This document shows, one piece after another, positions 43,667 to 47,190 of a DNA stretch of 47,190 bases. The number at the start of each line of letters is the position of its first letter. Position 1 is the first letter of the stretch. Both the position numbers and the translations under genes were made by a program. The notes below the pieces were generated by a model that saw only the letters and a list, made by a program, of their open reading frames with translations, was not told the origin of the DNA and made no database searches. The DNA comes from Corinectria fuckeliana (Eukaryota > Ascomycota > Sordariomycetes > Hypocreales > Nectriaceae): assembly GCA_019137255.1 (NCBI GenBank), contig WPDH01000413.1, positions 1-47,190 on the forward strand, in the 5' to 3' direction.

Positions 43667-45925
43667 ATGTGCGGTACCGAGAACGGAACGGCCGGTGCGG
43701 CGGCGCACCTGGCTCAGAACCAGAACCCAGCATCATCGCCGTACAGCCAAGTTCAGGATTATATCAGCCAAGTTGGAAGCTACAAGTGCGTCTATGTCAC
43801 AGCCTTTGAACATTCCAGACACTGACAATACACAGGATCATTGAGAGTATGTTGGGATTCTGAATCTGTTTATCAGGGTCATGTTAACATGGAACTTTGA
43901 GGCACATTGAGAGAAGGCGAGCAGGCGAGTGAACCCCCCTGCTAGGCAGGATATCCGGTATGGTTTTGCTACTGCAATGCTAACCTGTGCTCAGTTCGCG
44001 AACGCCTTCTTCACGACGGAGCACAAGATCAAGATCGCGACGATGCTCAGCGACTTCGGTGTCGACTACATCGAGCTCACCAGCCCCGTATCCTCCCCTC
44101 AGTCGTACGAGGACTGCAAGATCATCTGCAACCTCGGCCTCAAGGTATGTACCTGACAGGCTGTGTGCTTGAAACAATTACTGACACTTGGAACAGTCCA
44201 AGATTCTCACACACGTCAGGTGCAATATGGAGGATGCCAAGAAGGCTGTCGAGTGTGGTGTCGATGGCGTCGATCTTGTCATCGGAACCTCTAGCTTTTT
44301 GCGCGAGTATAGCCATGGAAAGAGCATGGAAATGATCCAGAAGACAGCACTTGAGGTTATTGAATACGTCAAGTCGTAAGTCGCACTCGATCGTTGCTGT
44401 GGCCGAACAGGAGACTTACAGGCGCAACAGCCAGGGAGTCGAAGTGCGCTTCTCGTCCGAAGACTCGTTCCGATCCGATCTTGTTGATATCCTTACCCTC
44501 TACAAGGCCGTGTAAGCATCTCACCCTCAAGAGTAATGTGGTAGCATGGTCACTAAAAGCAATTTAGTGATAAGGCTGGAGTAAACCGAGTCGGTGTTGC
44601 CGATACTGTTGGAGGAGCTACTCCGCGAATGGTCTACGATCTTGTCCGGACGCTCCGAGGTTAGTCATTATATACCAAAGAAGATCGGTTTTATAAACAT
44701 GAGCGCTAACAGTATGCAGGTGTGGTGGGCTGTGATATCGGCATGTCTCCTACCTTTTTTTCTTTCACGCCGCTCCACTAATACTATGTAGAAACGCATT
44801 TCCACGACGACACTGGCTGCGCCGTAGCGTAAGATAGACCCTCCCATGTAAACTAGAAAGTTGACAACATGCTTACAAGTTCAAGAAACGCCTTCACAGC
44901 CCTCGAGGCAGGTGCCACGCATGTCGACACCAGTGTACTCGGAATCGGCGAACGTGAGTTGCCTATCCTTCAACCTCGACAAATGCCATGCTAACTTACT
45001 TGCGAACTTGATAGGGAACGGCATTACCCCACTGTAAGTGTCTTGCCGTAGAAGCTCTGAAGGCAACTAACAGAATTATAAAGCGGCGCATTGATAGCTC
45101 GCATGGTAGTAACATCTCCCGAGTATACTAAGGCTAAGTATAACTTGCCTATGCTAAAGGAGATCGACGAATATGTCGCGAGTGTCGTCGAGGTGAACAT
45201 TCCTGTAAGTACCTTTAAGCATTGTACTATACATATTATTAAAAAAAAAAGCTAATATCTTTATTTTAAAGTTCTCCAGCCCAATTACTGGGTTTTGCGC
45301 CTTCACACATAAGGCTGGAATTCACGCTAAAGGTAGGGATAGAATCGGGCATTTACTTTTGTCTTTGTATTAGTACTAACCTTTTATAGCTATTCTGGCG
45401 AATCCCTCGACTTACGAGGCAAGTCTCCTCTCTTATTAGACGCTTTACTGCTAAATTACTAACAGCCTGACAGATTATTGACCCTACGCTATTTGGATGT
45501 ACAATTTGCCCCCCTCTCCCTCTAAAGGCCTTGGCCTATGGCAGCTAACGTTTTAGTGACTCGCTACGTCTCGATTACCTCAAGAATTACTGGGTGGAAC
45601 GCGGTTAAATCTCGAATCGATCAATTGGCGTTAGAAGGCTTCTCAGACGAGGACGTCAAGGCTGTGTATGTTTCTTACTATCTCACGGAGAATGCGGGGG
45701 TACTAACATCTTGGGAATAGGACTGCTAAGATCAAGCAGTTAGCCGACAGTAAGTACCTTTCATTACCCTACCTCACCTTGATCTACTATTTGAGTCAAG
45801 AAGCTAACAGAGGTGCTCTTTTTGTCCGGCCACTTGCTATCGATGATACCGATTCAATTATCCACGCGCATCATCTCAGCCTCAAGGTGAAGGGTGAGAA
45901 GAAAAAGGATGAGGTGGGTGCTTGA
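43667..45925 (+). CDS. LYS20: homocitrate synthase (lysine alpha-aminoadipate pathway), 18 exons
   Basis: Exons by conserved-protein continuity: 43667-43785, 43836-43846, 43902-43924, 43995-44144, 44197-44375, 44422-44511, 44568-44659, 44720-44740, 44792-44828, 44886-44953, 45015-45033, 45084-45204, 45272-45332, 45390-45418, 45474-45498, 45557-45665, 45721-45749 and 45813-45925; about 431 aa. The product shows the homocitrate synthase core: ESTLREGEQ (44-51, with Arg47/Glu48), the metal-binding His pair in ETHFH (231 and 233), GERNGITPLG, and GFCAFTHKAGIHAKAI. It condenses acetyl-CoA with 2-oxoglutarate, the first step of fungal lysine synthesis. The core is intact. Introns 3, 8 and 14 need GC donors; introns 2 and 17 use GAG acceptors. 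The C-terminal end (last acceptor, possible further intron from 45914) is uncertain. Intron density is far above the neighbouring genes. Confidence 0.87.
43925..43994 (+). other. GC-AG intron 3 of homocitrate synthase
   Basis: Donor GAGCAG|GCGAGT, acceptor CTCAG. This is the only junction that gives the invariant REGEQ-FANAFF sequence. The nearby GT (GTGAAC, four bases later) shifts the frame. Confidence 0.8.
44741..44791 (+). other. GC-AG intron 8 of homocitrate synthase
   Basis: Donor ATCG|GCATGT, acceptor TATGTAG. It joins GCDI to ETHFHDDTG, which holds the metal-binding histidines. No GT donor nearby preserves this sequence. Confidence 0.8.
45419..45473 (+). other. GC-AG intron 14 of homocitrate synthase
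   Basis: Donor GAG|GCAAGT, the textbook GC-donor consensus, a TACTAAC-like branch (ATTACTAAC) near the end, and acceptor GACAG. It joins ANPSTYE to IIDPTLFG. Confidence 0.85.
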
Positions 45926-46650
45926 GCTGGACAGATAGCCGACGGGAGTTTGGAAGACCAAATGCAGACCAAGTTGTGTAGGAGGAGTTCGGATGTCTAT
46001 CGTATGTCACCTTCGTCAGTCCTTCGAGATTGCATGTGCTCGAAGATGGAGAGGGGGAGGAACATCACCATCCAAGCAGCAGGAGACATCGCGGGATGTT
46101 AGGAGGGTCACGGCCATTATCACACAAATCAGAAGGCGGCCTTCGCTGCACTGCTTCCTACACTGGGGGAAATCGAACTAGCAATCTAGGTTCGCGCCGC
46201 TGTTGGTGCCACGCGCCCGGATAGCATCTGTTACTAGTATTCAGCAGCCTAGAAAATAGAAAACATGAACACTTGTGTTCCCGTGGTGGCACATTGTTTG
46301 AAGATACTTGGTCAATTGGGATCAAGTATCAAGACTGACGAGTCATGCTGACTATATATTTCTTGTGTGAGTTGTGTTGTGGAGACTCTGTTGCCTTGCG
46401 AAGACGCGGAATCATATGAACTGGCCATTTTGCTAGTTTGTTAATTTGTTGACCATGGATGGTTTTGACTCTGTTGGTTGTAACGTTTAAAGTTAATGTT
46501 TGAATTGATGGCCAAACCATCTCCTGGGTACAGACTTCTCTCTCTCTCTCTCTCTCAATAAACACTTGTGTGCGCATGCCTGGGCCTGGGGCCTGGGCCT
46601 CTAATGTGGGGGCCTAAAACAACGCTAAGCTACAGAAGGCTATAGGGCCT
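45926..46650. other. 3' flank of homocitrate synthase
   Basis: No gene seen. A (TC)10 run lies at 46537-46556, followed by several GGGCCTGG/GCCTGGG units (46577-46655) directly before the AT block. A tRNA-like T-loop near 46165 was examined and rejected. Confidence 0.55.
46537..46556 (+). repeat. (TC)10 microsatellite
   Basis: Ten uninterrupted TC units, about 100 bp before the right AT block. Confidence 0.9.
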
Positions 46651-46654
46651 GGTG

Positions 46655-47190
46655 TCTTATATTAACTTTTTTTAGAAATTTCGCTAAAGTTATCTTATAT
46701 TATATGCTTATATAACCTTATATACTCTTATATAATCTTATTTTATATATATTAATTAATCTCTAAATATTTTTAAGTTTTTTTTTACTAGAATTACTTA
46801 ATATAATATACTCTTATATAATCTTATTATATATATTTATTAAGATCTTAAGATTAGAGGTATATAACTTTAAGTTATATATTTAGTTATAGCTTAAAAA
46901 AATCTCTTATTATAACTTAATTTTTTTTTTTTTTTTTTTTAATATTATATTTTTAAGTATAAATACTTTTTTTTTTTAATTAGATTTATACTATTATATT
47001 ACTTTTTTAATTATTATTCTTTTATATATAGTTTTATATAACTAAAAGTTATATTTTAATACTTATTTTACTTATTTTAGCTTACTTTTAATAACTTTTA
47101 ATTTCTTCTATATTTATATATAATAGTAAGCTAATTTTTATTTTAGTAAAAAGTATTATCTTATACTTACTTTTTTTTTTTCTCTCTTAT
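46655..47190. repeat. AT-rich RIP-type block (right), continues beyond the window
   Basis: Composition collapses to A/T within about 20 bases near 46655. Remaining cytosines are mostly in CpT or ACTT contexts and guanines in AG, as in the left block. Long T runs occur, for example 46921-46940. There is no coding potential. It is presumably another RIP-decayed repeat region. Unlike the left block I see no TAATATATTA cores. Confidence 0.85.

Noticed and set aside
46130..46215. Possible minus-strand tRNA (TTCGATT-like T-loop near 46165)
   Set aside because: T-stem bases do not pair and no acceptor or D-arm partner can be found.

Overview
The window looks like nuclear DNA of a filamentous ascomycete (Pezizomycotina, probably a Sordariomycete). 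The genes are fungal, introns are 46-84 bp with GT..CTRAC..AG signals, exon GC is high, and both ends run into extremely AT-rich DNA. In those end blocks nearly every remaining C is followed by T and nearly every G is preceded by A, as expected after heavy repeat-induced point mutation (RIP). A roughly 42 kb gene-bearing island (about 4.26-46.65 kb) therefore sits between two RIP-type blocks.

Layout: 1-4.26 kb AT block with a recurring 11-bp-phased palindrome. 5.2-6.2 kb D-2-hydroxyacid (D-lactate type) dehydrogenase (+). 7.2-9.2 kb DHA1-type MFS exporter (-). 10.5-12.9 kb F-box protein gene broken by one in-frame TAG (-). 13.4-16.2 kb CSC1/OSCA-like calcium-permeable channel (-). 16.2-26 kb gene-poor stretch with at best two small orphan genes (20.3 and 23.1 kb). 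27.0-27.9 kb single-pass membrane protein with a CFEM-like eight-cysteine ectodomain (+). 28.7-33.5 kb glycogen debranching enzyme (-). 35.6-37.4 kb DHA2-type MFS transporter (-), divergent from a 110-aa Zn2Cys6 DNA-binding protein (37.8-38.2 kb, +). 38.7-40.1 kb NAD-dependent glycerol-3-phosphate dehydrogenase (-). 40.8-42.0 kb membrane-anchored gamma-glutamylcyclotransferase-like protein (-). 43.7-45.9 kb homocitrate synthase in 18 exons (+). From 46.65 kb the second AT block.

Most genes are independent housekeeping or transport functions: lactate/2-hydroxyacid, glycogen, glycerol phosphate and lysine metabolism, drug-type export, and osmosensing. The clearest local functional unit is the divergent Zn2Cys6/MFS pair. 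The oddest locus is the homocitrate synthase gene. It carries 17 introns, three with GC donors, while its neighbours carry 0-3, and it lies next to the right AT block. Intron-rich foreign ancestry or recent intron gain are both possible. Gene models were spliced by eye from conserved protein continuity and splice signals; no searches were run.
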